Notes: generated from the sequence alone by a model not told the origin. Numbered from the stretch's first letter, positions 8,066 through 16,583 are shown. The stretch is DNA of 64,000 nt from CAYNVQ01 sp964400735 (GCA_964400735.1 CAYNVQ010000001.1:620001-684000), one strand, 5' to 3'. Numbers and translations are program-made.

Positions 8066-9859
8066 ATGGAAAAGCAACAAAAAAGCGATTCTTCAAAAAA
8101 AAAGGCAAAAAATTCCTCTCAATCTATTTTACTATTGGAAAGCACGAGTTTAAAGAATTTGGCCGAAAAATCGGGTCTAAGCACAAAGGAAATCATCGAG
8201 GTTTTGAAGGAAAAAGGATTCACCCTCAGTCTCAACGATACGGCAACAGAGGAAATCACCAAAGCCATTTCGGAACATTTCGGTCTGAATATTCGGATAA
8301 TCTCTTATGAAGAAGCGGCCTTAGAAAGGGCCATGAGCCATAAAAAAGCACTGGTCACCCGCCCTCCAGTGGTTACCATAATGGGGCATGTAGACCATGG
8401 AAAGACAACCCTTCTGGATGCGATACGAAAATCAAATATTGTAGGAAAAGAACACGGCGGAATCACTCAACATATAGGGGCTTACAGGGTTATTCATGAT
8501 AACAAACCCATTACATTTATCGATACGCCGGGCCACGAAGCATTCACCCAATTGAGGGCAAGAGGAGCCAATTTAACCGATATAGTCATTTTGGTCGTTG
8601 CGGCAGATGACGGAGTGATGCCTCAAACCAAGGAAGCCATCAATCATGCTAAAGCGGCTGGAGTGCCCATCATTGTGGCGATCAATAAGATCGATAAAAA
8701 AGATGCAGATGTAGAGAAGACGAAACAACAGCTTTCAAAAGAAGGCCTTCTGGTTGAGGATTGGGGCGGAGATATCGTCAGTGTCGATATCTCCGCTAAA
8801 GAAAAGAACAACCTGAACGAACTTCTCGAGATGATACTCCTGGTGAGCGAAATGACGGAGATCGTAGCCAACCCATCCGTCGAAGCCCAAGGTGTTATTT
8901 TAGAAGCGCGCTTAGATACAAAAAAGGGGCCTGTGGCAACTGTTGTCATTCTCCACGGGACGCTTAAGAGGGGCGAGGCTTTTATCTCTGGCAAAACCTA
9001 CGGGAAGGCCCGGGCTATGTTCGATGAAAACGGGAAACCACTAAAGGAAGCCGGCCCATCCGTCCCGGTCGAAGTCCTGGGGTTTAATGATGTCCCCTCA
9101 GCAGGAGATATTTTTCAGGTCATTCCTGAAATCGAAACAGCTAAAAAGATTGTGCAGTTAAGACTTTCCCGGGTAGAAAAAAAAGAAATCCCTGAACCGA
9201 CACGCCTTACTCTGGATCAACTCTTTCAGAAATTTGAAGAAGGAGAGGTCAAGGAATTGAACCTGGTAATCAAAGCCGATGTTCAGGGTTCTGTGGAAGT
9301 TTTGATGGATATCTTGCCCTCGATCGGCACAGAGGATGTTAAAATAAATATTGTTCACGCTGCCACCGGAAATATCAGCGAATCTGATATTCTATTGGCT
9401 TCAGCCTCGAAGGCTATCATCATAGGGTACAACACTAAAGTTAACCAAAAAATATTGGACCTGGCTAAAAAAGAAAACGTCGAGGTTAGAAATTACAATA
9501 TTATATACCAGCTGACAAAGGACGTTAAAGACGCATTAAGCGGACTTCTCGAACCCACGAAAAAAGAAGTTTATCTCGGAAGAGCAGAAATCAAGAGAAT
9601 TTTCCGGGTTCCCAGGATCGGCCCTATAGCAGGATGCTTAGTAGTTGATGGGAAGATCACCAGAAATGCGCAAATAAGAATAATCCGGGAAGACGAGGTT
9701 ATATTTCAAGGAAGAATTTCCTCCTTGAAACACCTCAAGGAAAATGTAACAGAGGCCATAAAAGGCTACGAGTGTGGCATTGGCCTAGAAAAATTCAAAG
9801 AAATACAGGAAGGAGATATCATCGAAGCCTTTACCATCGAGCTGGTAAAGCCGGAATAA
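8066..9859 (+). CDS. infB: Translation initiation factor IF-2
   Basis: GTPase that brings initiator fMet-tRNA to the 30S subunit and promotes subunit joining. It is 597 aa, a short form: only about 100 residues precede the G domain, against nearly 400 in E. coli. A small IF2_N helical domain (about 28-75) contains LKNLAEKSGLSTKEIIEVL. G1 is GHVDHGKT (107-114), G3 is DTPGHE, G4 is NKID and G5 is SAK. Domains II, III and C2 follow to the end. AGGA of the ribosome site overlaps the nusA stop codon, indicating tight co-expression. Confidence 0.97.
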   Translation: MEKQQKSDSSKKKAKNSSQSILLLESTSLKNLAEKSGLSTKEIIEVLKEKGFTLSLNDTATEEITKAISEHFGLNIRIISYEEAALERAMSHKKALVTRPPVVTIMGHVDHGKTTLLDAIRKSNIVGKEHGGITQHIGAYRVIHDNKPITFIDTPGHEAFTQLRARGANLTDIVILVVAADDGVMPQTKEAINHAKAAGVPIIVAINKIDKKDADVEKTKQQLSKEGLLVEDWGGDIVSVDISAKEKNNLNELLEMILLVSEMTEIVANPSVEAQGVILEARLDTKKGPVATVVILHGTLKRGEAFISGKTYGKARAMFDENGKPLKEAGPSVPVEVLGFNDVPSAGDIFQVIPEIETAKKIVQLRLSRVEKKEIPEPTRLTLDQLFQKFEEGEVKELNLVIKADVQGSVEVLMDILPSIGTEDVKINIVHAATGNISESDILLASASKAIIIGYNTKVNQKILDLAKKENVEVRNYNIIYQLTKDVKDALSGLLEPTKKEVYLGRAEIKRIFRVPRIGPIAGCLVVDGKITRNAQIRIIREDEVIFQGRISSLKHLKENVTEAIKGYECGIGLEKFKEIQEGDIIEAFTIELVKPE

Positions 9860-9880
9860 TTTTTTTCTCAGAATCATCCG

Positions 9881-10162
9881 ATGATTATCGGACTACTAAC
9901 TTTAGAAATTTATCTTCCCTATTCCCATTCTTTGAAGGAAAAACGCAAAACTCTCAATAAACTCAAGGATAGATTGAAGAATAGATACAACATATCGTTT
10001 GCCGAAGTAGATTTCCTGAATAAATGGCAACGTTCAAAAATTGGAATAGTGACCTTGAACATACAAAAAAACATGATCGATAGAGTGTTCCAGAGGATAA
10101 TAATTGAAGCCGAAGAAATCATAGAGGGTGAGATTCTCCAAAAAGAAATTTTTTTCTTTTAG
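9881..10162 (+). CDS. ylxP: YlxP-like DUF503 protein
   Basis: DUF503 family protein of 93 aa, a typical length. Recognised by the opening MIIGLLTLEIYLPYSHSLKE, the basic KRKTLNKLKDRLKNRYN segment, the FAEVD strand and its fixed place between infB and rbfA. The family is linked to ribosome or RNA metabolism by context, but I know of no firmly established biochemical role. In this copy the aspartate- and glutamine-rich middle of the family is partly replaced by FLNKWQRSKIG. Co-transcribed with infB, 21 bases downstream. Confidence 0.85.
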   Translation: MIIGLLTLEIYLPYSHSLKEKRKTLNKLKDRLKNRYNISFAEVDFLNKWQRSKIGIVTLNIQKNMIDRVFQRIIIEAEEIIEGEILQKEIFFF

Positions 10163-10233
10163 ATAATTCTATCGTGCTTCGTGCGATAACAGCAGCGAGA
10201 GAGTAAAATATCCTTCGATTACTCGGAGAAAAA

Positions 10234-10584
10234 TTGCAAGAAAGCAGAAGACAAAAGAGAGTCTCGCATGTCATTCGTGAAGAACTCGGCCGGCTGTTTA
10301 TCGAATCCATTCAAGATGTTTCATCCTGCCTCATCACAATCACTCATGTATCGATGAGTAAAGATCTGAAAGCGGCGTACATTTATTTAAGCATCCTTGG
10401 CGACTCCCCCAAGGAAGATATCCTCGAGCTAATAAACAGCAGGAAGGGCTATTTCAGAAAAATGATTGCCTCCAAAACAAAATTGAAGTATAATCCCTTG
10501 CTATTTTTTTCCCTCGATGACCGATTTGAAATCGAAAAAAGAATCGATGACGTCATCAAAAAATTAAAAAACGATGAAAAATGA
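10234..10584 (+). CDS. rbfA: 30S ribosome-binding factor RbfA
   Basis: Cold-shock-type assembly factor that binds the 30S subunit during 16S rRNA maturation. It is 116 aa, with the family opening SRRQKRVSHVIREELGRLF, the KDLKAAYIYLSILGD strand and the C-terminal LLFFSLDDRFEIEKRIDDVIKKL. The start codon is TTG, supported by GGAG five bases upstream (10225-10228) and by alignment of the conserved N-terminus. The 3' end overlaps nrnA by 11 bases, suggesting translational coupling. Confidence 0.92.
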   Translation: MQESRRQKRVSHVIREELGRLFIESIQDVSSCLITITHVSMSKDLKAAYIYLSILGDSPKEDILELINSRKGYFRKMIASKTKLKYNPLLFFSLDDRFEIEKRIDDVIKKLKNDEK

Positions 10585-11566
10585 TCGTGTCGAATCTATC
10601 TGCCGAAAAATAGCTGAAAGTCAACGGATCGTTATTACATCTCACCTAAGACCCGATGGAGACTCCATCTGTACGGGCCTAGCCATCTACTTCATGGGTA
10701 AGCAGTTGGGAAAAGATATGGCCATCATCAACAAAGACAACACGCCTTTCCCCTTAAATCATTTTCCGGACGTGGATATCCTACAAATCGGCCAGATTGC
10801 GCCCCAGAAGTACGATGCCATCATCCTTCTTGAATGTGCTAATGTCGATCGCTCCGGTCAACTCCATATTAATGATTACTTTAAAATAAATATGGATCAC
10901 CATTTCTCGAACGATTACTACGCCGACATCAATTGGGTAGTTCCCGGTGCCTCGGCTGTGGCCGAATTGGCATTCAAACTCGGCAAGAAGCTGAACATTC
11001 GATTTACCCCCCGAATTGCTAATCATCTTTATTGCGGGATCGTCTCCGATACCGGTTCATTCCAATTTTCCAACACCAACGCAGATTCATTCCAAGCCTG
11101 TTCAGAGCTGGTCTCGCTTGGCGCGAGCCCGATCAAGATTTCAGAGCGGCTATTCAACAATAACCCCCCAGAGAAAATAAAACTTCTTGGGCTCGTTCTC
11201 TCCACTTTACAATTGAATGAAACCGGTGAAATCGCCGTTATCACCATGTTCAAAGAATATCTAGACAATCTGAACCTTAAAGAAATCGATACGGAAGATA
11301 TCACCACGCTGACTCGATCCATTGAAGGGGTAAAAATTATCCTTTTCTTCAAAGAAATGACCAAAGGTACTTTCAGAGTCAGTATCCGCTCAAAAGGATC
11401 CGCAAATGCTGCCAGAATTGCTGAGTATTTTGGAGGTGGAGGGCACCAGCATGCAGCTGGATTCACGGTCTCCGGAAATCATGATCAGCTCATTCATAGT
11501 CTTCCCAAAAAAGTTCAGGATCTCTTAAAAAAATTTCCGAGTAAAAAAGAAAAAGCGAATCCATAA
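10574..11566 (+). CDS. nrnA: DHH-family nanoRNase / PAP phosphatase
   Basis: Cytoplasmic Mn-dependent phosphoesterase of the NrnA type, which degrades 2-5 nt RNA fragments and in many species also hydrolyses 3'-phosphoadenosine 5'-phosphate. It is 330 aa. DHH domain: HLRPDGDS (24-31), ECANVDRSG (88-95 region), the namesake DHH at 108-110 and SDTGSFQFSNT. DHHA1 domain near the C-terminus with the nucleic-acid-binding GGGGHQHAAGF. It sits between rbfA and truB, a common arrangement. Whether both activities are present cannot be told from sequence. Confidence 0.92.
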   Translation: MKNDRVESICRKIAESQRIVITSHLRPDGDSICTGLAIYFMGKQLGKDMAIINKDNTPFPLNHFPDVDILQIGQIAPQKYDAIILLECANVDRSGQLHINDYFKINMDHHFSNDYYADINWVVPGASAVAELAFKLGKKLNIRFTPRIANHLYCGIVSDTGSFQFSNTNADSFQACSELVSLGASPIKISERLFNNNPPEKIKLLGLVLSTLQLNETGEIAVITMFKEYLDNLNLKEIDTEDITTLTRSIEGVKIILFFKEMTKGTFRVSIRSKGSANAARIAEYFGGGGHQHAAGFTVSGNHDQLIHSLPKKVQDLLKKFPSKKEKANP

Positions 11567-11588
11567 ATCTCCGATTGACAATTTTCCC

Positions 11589-12539
11589 ATGGACGGTCTC
11601 ATCCTCGTAGACAAACCCAAAGGTATCACTTCCCATGATATGGTCAGCCATGTCAGAAAAATATTGAAAGAAAAAAAGGTTGGACATTTTGGGACGCTCG
11701 ATCCACTGGCCACAGGACTGATGCTCGTGGCTGTGGGAAAGGTCACCAGACTCTTTCCATTTTTCCTGCTCTACACCAAAATATATGAGGGACGTATAAG
11801 GTTAGGGATTTCTACCGACACTTACGATTCTGATGGGAAATTTACATCGAAAGAATCGGAAAATTATCCGGATAGAAAAAAATTGCTGGTCCATATGAAG
11901 AAGTTTGAAGGTGAAATCGACCAAGTATCTCCTCCGTTTTCTGCTAAAAAGTATAAGGGGAGACCTCTTTATGAATTGACCCGCCAGAGAAAAAAATTTG
12001 AATTGAAAACAAACCGAGTGACGGTCGATTATTTCAAGATGGAAAATTATAATCCTCCCCATATAGATTTTACAGTGAAATGCTCCTCGGGTACCTATAT
12101 CCGGTCTCTGGCAAACGATTTAGGTGAAAGTCTGGACTGCGGAGCCCATTTGATCCAGCTGAAAAGGACACACATCGGTTATTTCAGCCTCACAAAATCG
12201 CATACGCTGGATGAAATACAAAGGTTGCACGAGCGGGGAGAAACAGAAAAATTCCTCTCATCTATAGAAACACTTCTTCCGGAACTCCCTGCCGTTATCG
12301 TCGGGGAAAAGGCCGTCGCACTCATCAAGGACGGCAACGATATATCTTCGGATTCAATTATCAAAAGCGAACCTCCATCATCGACTGGATTAGAAATGGG
12401 AGGCGCCGAAGAGAGTCTATTCAGGATTCACGATATGCAGGGCATTCTGCTGGCCTTGGGGAAGATGAATCCCGAGAAGAATTCTCTGCATCCCTTTCTT
12501 GTCTTTTGTTCCAAAGTCCATTCCGCAGCTCGTCGATGA
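11589..12539 (+). CDS. truB: tRNA pseudouridine(55) synthase TruB
   Basis: Makes the universal pseudouridine 55 in the T loop of tRNAs. It is 316 aa. The catalytic motif GHFGTLDPLATGLM has the nucleophilic Asp at residue 38. YEGRIRLGISTDTYDSDG and SGTYIRSLANDLG are the other family motifs. About 80 C-terminal residues form the variable PUA-like tail. Start ATG at 11589, 22 bases after nrnA, ahead of a weak ribosome site. Last clear gene of the nusA operon; the usual ribF and rpsO do not follow. Confidence 0.95.
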   Translation: MDGLILVDKPKGITSHDMVSHVRKILKEKKVGHFGTLDPLATGLMLVAVGKVTRLFPFFLLYTKIYEGRIRLGISTDTYDSDGKFTSKESENYPDRKKLLVHMKKFEGEIDQVSPPFSAKKYKGRPLYELTRQRKKFELKTNRVTVDYFKMENYNPPHIDFTVKCSSGTYIRSLANDLGESLDCGAHLIQLKRTHIGYFSLTKSHTLDEIQRLHERGETEKFLSSIETLLPELPAVIVGEKAVALIKDGNDISSDSIIKSEPPSSTGLEMGGAEESLFRIHDMQGILLALGKMNPEKNSLHPFLVFCSKVHSAARR

Positions 12540-12685
12540 CCGTTTCTTCAAACTTTGCTTCAAGTTTCATTCCAATGTTCCGTGCCAAAAACAACAATCC
12601 TAAGAAATATCGCTTTCGAGGAAGGAAACAAAAGCAGCGGCTAAAGCGCCAGCCGCTGACAAATATCCGGCGGAACCCCCATTAA
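12536..12685 (+). CDS. Possible small, highly basic 49-residue protein overlapping truB
   Basis: A 49-codon frame begins at an ATG that overlaps the truB stop as ATGA, the classic layout for translational coupling. It encodes a very basic peptide (MTVSSNFASSF..., then PKKYRFRGRKQKQRLKRQ), ends with TAA at 12685 and has no family I recognise. The basic tract recalls small ribosomal or nucleic-acid-binding proteins, but chance cannot be excluded. An inverted repeat AGCGGC/GCCGCT lies in its second half. Confidence 0.22.
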   Translation: MTVSSNFASSFIPMFRAKNNNPKKYRFRGRKQKQRLKRQPLTNIRRNPH

Positions 12686-12998
12686 AATCATCCTCTATTT
12701 GATTTCAGCCAGACAGAAAAAGGTGGCCGGGGACGTCTTGTATCAAGGTTCCCGGATAAACCTCGGGAGAGCCATCTTACCCGAATTATTCGTAAAAAAT
12801 GTCTCTAGCATTTTCTATCACATCCATATCAGGAATCAATGCTGATATTGCCACAGAAAAAAGCAGAAATCTCAATAGCCTTTCCTTATGCCTTAATATA
12901 GGCGCAGGGTGGGCTGGCATCGGTATTACCCTTTGACGAAACATTATTGCCGGCTGGGGGGTTGGCCTCGACCCGTGAATAATCCAGGCTAATTATTC
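12686..12998. other. Gene-free spacer
   Basis: No convincing frame, RNA gene or terminator here. The only notable string is CCGGGGACGTCTTG at about 12727-12740, which resembles the GGGGACGTTCC end of the palindromic element at 43915-44011 and may be a decayed relic. Confidence 0.3.
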
Positions 12999-13027
12999 TT
13001 GAATTTTGAAACAAGGTAGTGTATTTT
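12999..13027 (+). promoter_or_regulatory. Sigma-70 promoter of the DUF507 operon
   Basis: TTGAAT (12999-13004), 17-bp spacer, TATTTT (13022-13027). The ATG at 13037 is only nine bases past the -10 box, so transcription would begin within a few bases of the start codon. Confidence 0.5.
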
Positions 13028-13036
13028 ATTTTAGAA

Positions 13037-13315
13037 ATGCGTTTGTCAAAAACTCAAATTGAGCACATGGCATTTATCATTGTGCGCAATCTTATGAAAC
13101 AAGAGAAAATCATAACAGAAAAGAAGAACAAACTTATCGAAGAATTGGAAACCTTGATATTTGAAGAATTCCAGAGGGAAGATAAGCTCGACCAGGAAGT
13201 ACGCGAAATACTTAGCCAACATATGGAAAAAATAAGGAAAGAAAATATCGAATACCAGACAATGTTTAGAATGATCAAAACAAAGCTTGCCAAAGAAAGG
13301 AAAATTGTCCTGTGA
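13037..13315 (+). CDS. DUF507 family protein (first of a tandem pair)
   Basis: DUF507 protein, 92 aa from the ATG at 13037. A GTG at 13019 would add six residues but lies within the promoter. The opening MRLSKTQIEHMAFIIVRNL matches the family start (MRLSREKVNYLSHLIV type). The rest is strongly helical and charged, ending in KTKLAKERKIVL. It lacks the PEGSREWDILYRKYY block that its neighbour keeps, so it is the more divergent copy. Function is unknown for the family. Its stop overlaps the next start (GTGA). Confidence 0.75.
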   Translation: MRLSKTQIEHMAFIIVRNLMKQEKIITEKKNKLIEELETLIFEEFQREDKLDQEVREILSQHMEKIRKENIEYQTMFRMIKTKLAKERKIVL

Positions 13316-13602
13316 GCATAAGACTCTCAAGAGAAAAAGTGAATTTCTTGGCCCGGCAGATTCTTAATTATCTTTTTGAGGATGAAGAGGTTGAGTTTCT
13401 CGATGAATCCAACGAAATCAGGCTAAGCATCGTCCGAAGTATAGAAGATGAACTCAAACTGTATGACCTGATCGACAAGAAAGCTATCGAAAAAATAGAG
13501 TCACAGAAAAAATCAATCAAAGAGGGAAGCCGTGAATGGGAAATCCTCTATCGAAAATATTATAACGAAGAAATAGCCAAACTCGGGAAATTCATCGAAT
13601 AA
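13312..13602 (+). CDS. DUF507 family protein (second of a tandem pair)
   Basis: DUF507 protein, 96 aa, with GTG start overlapping the preceding stop by four bases. It keeps the family hallmarks: RLSREKVNFLARQIL, VEFLDESNEIRLSIVRSIEDELK, and the C-terminal KEGSREWEILYRKYYNEE. Two DUF507 genes side by side suggest a duplicated or heteromeric pair; in some genomes one longer protein carries two such repeats. No biochemical function is established to my knowledge. The thioesterase gene follows two bases later. Confidence 0.85.
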   Translation: MSIRLSREKVNFLARQILNYLFEDEEVEFLDESNEIRLSIVRSIEDELKLYDLIDKKAIEKIESQKKSIKEGSREWEILYRKYYNEEIAKLGKFIE

Positions 13603-13604
13603 AA

Positions 13605-14021
13605 TTGCCCTTTAACGGTCGAAAAACTCCATTCCTCGAGATCGAAGAAAAAGTTCGCTATTCGGAAGCCGACCAGATGGGGGTGGCTCATAACAAGTGC
13701 TATTTTGAATGGTTTGAAATCGGCAGGACAGAGTACTGCCGCCATAGAGGAATCCCTTATAAAGAGATAGAAGCTCGCGGATATTATTTGGTCGTAGTGG
13801 AAGCTTCCTGTCGATATAAAAAATCTTTGAGATACGACGAAGATTTCCTTATCAGAGTGTCTCTAAAAGAAATAACCCCTAAAAAAGCCGTCTTTGATTA
13901 TGAATTGCTGACAAAAAAGGATAAAAAATTAGTAGCCACAGGTTATACTGTCCACATTTCCACTGATTCAAAGTCAAATGTTTGCGCTCTTCCTCCCGAC
14001 ATAATTAAAAAACTTCTCTGA
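13605..14021 (+). CDS. Acyl-CoA thioesterase (YbgC/FadM-like hotdog fold)
   Basis: Hotdog-fold thioesterase of 138 aa that cleaves an acyl- or aryl-CoA. The family signature RYSEADQMGVAHNKCYFEWFE has the catalytic Asp at position 23. ARGYYLVVVEASCRYKKSLRYDE and ATGYTVHIS are the other conserved strands. TTG start at 13605, two bases after the second DUF507 gene. Substrate is not predictable; short-chain or phospholipid-related acyl-CoA is typical. The downstream hairpin could also serve this gene, but its T-tract faces the other strand. Confidence 0.85.
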   Translation: MPFNGRKTPFLEIEEKVRYSEADQMGVAHNKCYFEWFEIGRTEYCRHRGIPYKEIEARGYYLVVVEASCRYKKSLRYDEDFLIRVSLKEITPKKAVFDYELLTKKDKKLVATGYTVHISTDSKSNVCALPPDIIKKLL

Positions 14022-14062
14022 AAAAAGTCTTCTCCTTTTCCGATAACAAGTTATCTTAGCTC

Positions 14063-14090
14063 AAAAAAAAGGCCGGGATTTCTCCCGGCC
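14063..14090 (-). terminator. Rho-independent terminator of the PKD/beta-barrel gene
   Basis: Perfect 8-bp stem GGCCGGGA/TCCCGGCC (14071-14078, 14083-14090) with a 4-nt loop. On the minus strand it is followed by eight T residues (14070-14063), so it ends the leftward gene that stops at 14130. On the plus strand only a weak TAAAAG follows. Confidence 0.85.
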
Positions 14091-14129
14091 TAAAAGCCTG
14101 TAATAAGAAGTGTAAGTTTTCTTAGATCT

Positions 14130-15578
14130 TCAGAATAGCAACCTGAATCCGAGCGAGAATTTGTGATGTTTGGAGAAGGAGCGACCTTCGCCGATGGGCC
14201 CCTGCCCTTCGAGGAAGATCGAGCCTATGGTCGTGTAATGGTTGAATACGTTAAACCCAATATTTCCCACGAGATACAAGTCTGTCTCATCCCGATCCTC
14301 TCTTACCTGGGAGCTGAATCCTATCCCAGCACCGATGTAAGCCGGATCAAAGTGATAATTTAACAAGGCTTGTGCCATGAAAAAGGATTTCCAGGGAGCA
14401 TCCTTGAGAGCTAAAGCTCCCCCTCCCTCTATTGAGAGGCTAAATTTTTCTGGAACGAGCATATAGAGGATGCCCAAACGTCCATCAATGTATGTTCCAT
14501 GGCTGCCCCGGGCTTCCAAGATTCCAACATCGCCCAATCCGTAGAGTCTTTTTTCCTTAACCGTGATTTCTTTCCTGCAAGGCTCGGACATGGCATTAAA
14601 ATCATCTGTTACCACAACCGTTATCGCATAGACTCCAGGCTTATCGAAGACTTTTTCCCAGGTGAAGGGTTTTTCTGTGTTGAAAGAATCCACCACGTCA
14701 CCGGAGCTATCGGCGATTTCGAAACTAGCCCTGACCACTTCACCGTCAGCGTCGTTAGAGCCAGAGGCATCAAAAGAGAAGGGTTTAGTGATGTAATCCT
14801 CGAGAGGCATGGCTTCCAGCGCACAAGTAGGCGGATAATTGATATAGGTCTTTGCTTCGCAAGGATTGCTAGAAGGCTTATCCTTCATATTGTAGGCTTT
14901 GGCCTTAAAAACATACTCTCCTGGTTTATCGAACTTCGTCTGCCACTTCGGAGAATCGGGGGAAAGAGCTTTCGTAGCTATCTTTTTGCCTTCGGCATTG
15001 TAAACCTCAACCTCCATGGATTTCGCATGTTGAGTCCCGCTCATATCAACAGAAATTGGATCGTTTATATTGGCTTTAGCCGGTTCGACTTTGATGTCGC
15101 AGATAGCATCAGGAATGACCTCTTCCGCCTTTAAAAGAGAAATATTTCCACAGGGTCTGGGCATGACAAACTCATAATGCATAAACTCCTTCACCACAGT
15201 GAAGGAAAATACCGGTAAAGGACTTTTGCCGGCCCATTCGAGGTCCTGAACAACCTTTACTTTGCCATGGGAACGAAAAAGCATCCACATGAACTTTTCG
15301 CCGACGGCGATATCTTTTTCTTTGAAGGCTGAATCCTTGATTTGATCCAAAAAGGGAAGGTAGAGATCTCCGTAGCCGGCTAAATCAAAACCATATTTGA
15401 TATCTCCAGCATATTTATCTATAAGAGTTTTCATGACTTCCTGGGTGGGGACCTCACCTTTTATTCTCACTAGAGTATATCGCCCTATTTCCTTCAACTG
15501 CTTGGTCTCTGCAAAACCGCTTATAGAGAATAGAAAGAGAATGCCGATAACCAAAAACGCTAATTTTCTGTTTTTCAT
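14130..15578 (-). CDS. Exported PKD-domain protein with C-terminal outer-membrane beta-barrel
   Basis: 482 aa. Signal peptide with hydrophobic core LAFLVIGILFLFSISGFA (about 6-23). A unique N-terminal region (about 25-160). Then two Ig/PKD-like repeats: one near 165-245, and a clearer one near 250-340 with SFDASGSNDADGEV and FDKPGVYAITVVVTDD. The last 130 residues read as alternating beta-strands ending LGFRLLF, with a terminal Phe as used by the BAM machinery. It is probably an OmpA-sized barrel displaying or anchoring a periplasmic PKD part. AGGAGG precedes the ATG. No close family recognised; the cargo or ligand is unknown. Confidence 0.75.
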   Translation of the reverse strand: MKNRKLAFLVIGILFLFSISGFAETKQLKEIGRYTLVRIKGEVPTQEVMKTLIDKYAGDIKYGFDLAGYGDLYLPFLDQIKDSAFKEKDIAVGEKFMWMLFRSHGKVKVVQDLEWAGKSPLPVFSFTVVKEFMHYEFVMPRPCGNISLLKAEEVIPDAICDIKVEPAKANINDPISVDMSGTQHAKSMEVEVYNAEGKKIATKALSPDSPKWQTKFDKPGEYVFKAKAYNMKDKPSSNPCEAKTYINYPPTCALEAMPLEDYITKPFSFDASGSNDADGEVVRASFEIADSSGDVVDSFNTEKPFTWEKVFDKPGVYAITVVVTDDFNAMSEPCRKEITVKEKRLYGLGDVGILEARGSHGTYIDGRLGILYMLVPEKFSLSIEGGGALALKDAPWKSFFMAQALLNYHFDPAYIGAGIGFSSQVREDRDETDLYLVGNIGFNVFNHYTTIGSIFLEGQGPIGEGRSFSKHHKFSLGFRLLF

Positions 15579-15647
15579 ACCTACCTCCTTCCAAAAAAAA
15601 GTTAAAAGTATCTTTTTTGAACGATTAATGGCTATAGATAATAGATA

Positions 15648-15676
15648 TATAAATAATAATTAAGATAATTTGTCAA
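15648..15676 (-). promoter_or_regulatory. Sigma-70 promoter of the PKD/beta-barrel gene
   Basis: Minus strand: TTGACA (15676-15671), 17 bp, TTTATA (15653-15648), within a very A+T-rich stretch. About 70 bp upstream of the start codon. Confidence 0.6.
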
Positions 15677-15713
15677 GAAAAAAGATGCAAAAGGAAAAAG
15701 CTTCAGTCATTCT

Positions 15714-16403
15714 TCATAAAGGTTCGACAAATCTATCAACTACGTATCGAATAAGGCCTGAATCCCGAGGTTCTGAATCTAAAGCCTGCTTGAACAGTTG
15801 AAGAGGATCACGATTTCGTTTAACCAGATTCCTCAAGTATCTTCGGGCCTCTGAGATATTTATCTCAGGATGAATCTGAAGTCCCCAGATCGGCCTCTCT
15901 TTTACCCTAAAGGCCTGGACCGTACAGTTCTTAGAAGAAGCCAGCACCCGATAATTTTCAGGTAAATCGATCACCTCATCAAAATGAGACGAAAAAGCAA
16001 ATGCCTGTCCGCTTTTTCCCAGAAAACCATTATGCCGGTTGATTTGAATGGGAATCCATCCGATTTCAGGGTGAGTACATCTTTGAACGTGTCTGGCACC
16101 CGCTAGGGCGAAGACGATTAGCTGGTGACCGTAACAGCTTCCAAGAAGGGACAGCCCCTTATCTGCCGCCTTTTGAACAAGGTCGATCTCCTCATAAACC
16201 CATGGTTCCCTTTCCAGTATGGATGCTTCAGACCCCGTCAAGATCAGATGAGTAAAATCTTTAAGATCGGGAAAATGGTATTCCGATGCTCTGAATTTTT
16301 CAAAATCCGCGCTGAGACAACTTTTCCAATGCCGGATAGGATCATACACAGAATGATCGATCGCATTGTCGATGATAGCCAGTTTAATATTTTTTGTTCT
16401 CAT
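15714..16403 (-). CDS. Class I glutamine amidotransferase-like protein
   Basis: Stand-alone class I (triad) glutamine amidotransferase domain, 229 aa, most like the GMP-synthase-type GATase (GuaA1-like) proteins. Nucleophile Cys90 lies in GSCYGHQL; His178 and Glu180 in GLQIHPEI complete the triad. ILTGSEASI near 55-62 is the oxyanion-side loop. It has no fused synthetase domain and no partner gene beside it. Such orphan GATases act on gamma-glutamyl compounds or free glutamine, and the acceptor here cannot be predicted. Own promoter at 16457-16484. Confidence 0.85.
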   Translation of the reverse strand: MRTKNIKLAIIDNAIDHSVYDPIRHWKSCLSADFEKFRASEYHFPDLKDFTHLILTGSEASILEREPWVYEEIDLVQKAADKGLSLLGSCYGHQLIVFALAGARHVQRCTHPEIGWIPIQINRHNGFLGKSGQAFAFSSHFDEVIDLPENYRVLASSKNCTVQAFRVKERPIWGLQIHPEINISEARRYLRNLVKRNRDPLQLFKQALDSEPRDSGLIRYVVDRFVEPL

Positions 16404-16456
16404 TGTTTAACCTAGGTAACCGAAATTGATCGCTTTCACCGAAATTTTCCTTTCCT

Positions 16457-16484
16457 ATTATAGAGAACCAACAGGAAAATTCAA
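16457..16484 (-). promoter_or_regulatory. Sigma-70 promoter of the amidotransferase gene
   Basis: Minus strand: TTGAAT (16484-16479), 16-bp spacer, perfect TATAAT (16462-16457). Confidence 0.55.
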
Positions 16485-16583
16485 TTTGTACCCTGCTGGG
16501 GGGAGGAACTCTATTCTTTTCAAAGTCACGAGCACCGGTTGACTGTCGTCGAAACAATGCAGTCCTTCTCGATTATTTTTTCT

